A DNA stretch of 64,000 bases. Source: Ramazzottius varieornatus. Taxonomy: Eukaryota > Tardigrada > Eutardigrada > Parachela > Ramazzottiidae. Location: assembly GCA_001949185.1 (NCBI GenBank), contig BDGG01000001.1, positions 4,580,629 through 4,644,628 of the forward strand. The letters are read 5' to 3'. Positions within the stretch are counted from its first letter, which is position 1. Each line of letters opens with the position of its first letter. Of the stretch, positions 63,297 to 64,000 are shown piece by piece. Under the pieces are notes generated by a model. It saw only the letters and a program-made list of their open reading frames with translations, had not been told where the DNA came from and did not search any database. Both the position numbers and the translations under genes were made by a program.

Positions 63297-64000
63297 TCTT
63301 TCCACCGTCTCCTCCAAATCCAGAAGATTTTTTTTGATCCGCAAAAGATATAAAACTGGAAGAATTCAAACGGGAATCGTAAGAACTAATATTAAGAACA
63401 AAACGAATTTCGCCAGGCTTGCGGATCCGCCATACATGGCACAGCCTTGCTAAGGAGTTCTCTATCGAGGCCGTGTCATGTTCGGGCAGGTCCTCACGCT
63501 GGGGTTTGTCCTTAGCCCATCCCAGTGATCGCACTTTACCACAAAGAATGACGTTTGTTTACGTAACGCGCGAGTCTCCCTTAGAACATCGGTGCGGCAG
63601 ATCCAGCACGGCTTTTGTGGGTTTGGCCGAATCTTGATTCGTGACGTAGAAGGTCTGTCACATGTGGCCCACTTGCCTCAGAGGGACAGAAGAGCAAAAT
63701 CCGATCTTCTTTGCCAAAAACTCTTTTAGACTTCCCATAATCCCATTCTTGATTGTTGAGCATTCGGACGGGGAACTACGATTTACTTTCATTTCACAGG
63801 AGACCAGACTCCGTGTTCAACGGACAGAAGTGCTAGGAAGGACTGTTTCCCTAACACACGGCAGGAGTTTGGACGGGATTCCCTTCCATTGCGAAAGGCT
63901 AATGCTGAATGGTAAGGTGACTAAGTTGAGGACGACTGATCAGTGGTTCTTTTTTCTCTCCATGCAGTGACGCGTGTTCGTTCTCTAAATAAATTTGTGT
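63297..64000. other. Right edge, upstream of LETM1
   Basis: It holds the LETM1 promoter. A plus-strand open stretch (63662-63970) is followed by AATAAA at 63986-63991, so a 3' exon of a plus-strand gene is possible. The translation has no motif I recognise, and I do not call it. Confidence 0.4.

Overview
The window is animal nuclear DNA. It is gene-dense, with short introns (mostly 60-500 bp) that have GT-AG borders, and nearly every gene has a clear metazoan orthologue (RPL10, PDE9A, DCAF8, RPS16, an Emx/empty-spiracles homeobox gene, EPS15, DDX3/Belle, Fuseless, MFSD6, GSK3, NDUFS2, a RICH-type RhoGAP, LETM1). A protostome, probably an ecdysozoan with a compact genome, fits best because of the fuseless-type gene and the compact introns. 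A tardigrade is my guess, from the compactness and one very hydrophilic charged protein at the left edge. That guess is weak inference. I assembled exons by eye from splice sites and reading phase; most models close exactly in frame.

Layout. 70-1553 (-): unrecognised disordered protein. 2316-3370 (+): RPL10. 3707-7952 (-): PDE9A. 10019-12764 (-): DCAF8, head-to-head with RPS16 (13505-14330, +). 17870-22104 (+): Emx homeobox gene flanked by multi-kb non-coding DNA. 24458-26614 (-): EPS15, head-to-head with DDX3 (27375-31575, +). 33011-34788 (-): Fuseless-like membrane protein, head-to-head with an unknown basic protein (35453-36804, +). 38267-43111 (+): MFSD6-like transporter. 44036-46994 (-): GSK3. 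48351-50345 (-): NDUFS2, head-to-head with the RhoGAP (51709-55238, +). 55864-59976 (+): large secreted protein built of 63-residue repeats, whose first intron carries an antisense gene for a small secreted His-rich peptide (56469-56705, -). 60326-63296 (-): LETM1.

The genes are mostly unrelated housekeeping, signalling and neuronal genes with no operon logic. What ties the window together is its repeats. A palindromic element of about 125 bp (called family A here) occurs 17 times, mostly inside introns. A smaller palindromic family (B) sits in introns of five genes. A third, about 160 bp palindrome interrupts the repeat-protein gene. These look like miniature inverted-repeat transposable elements (MITEs). 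One family A copy lies in an intron of the RhoGAP gene that has no stop codon and is a multiple of three long, so retaining it would insert 68 residues derived largely from the element.

Most interesting are the family A elements, the 63-residue-repeat secreted protein with its nested His-rich gene, the readable intron in the RhoGAP gene, and the charged disordered protein at the left edge.
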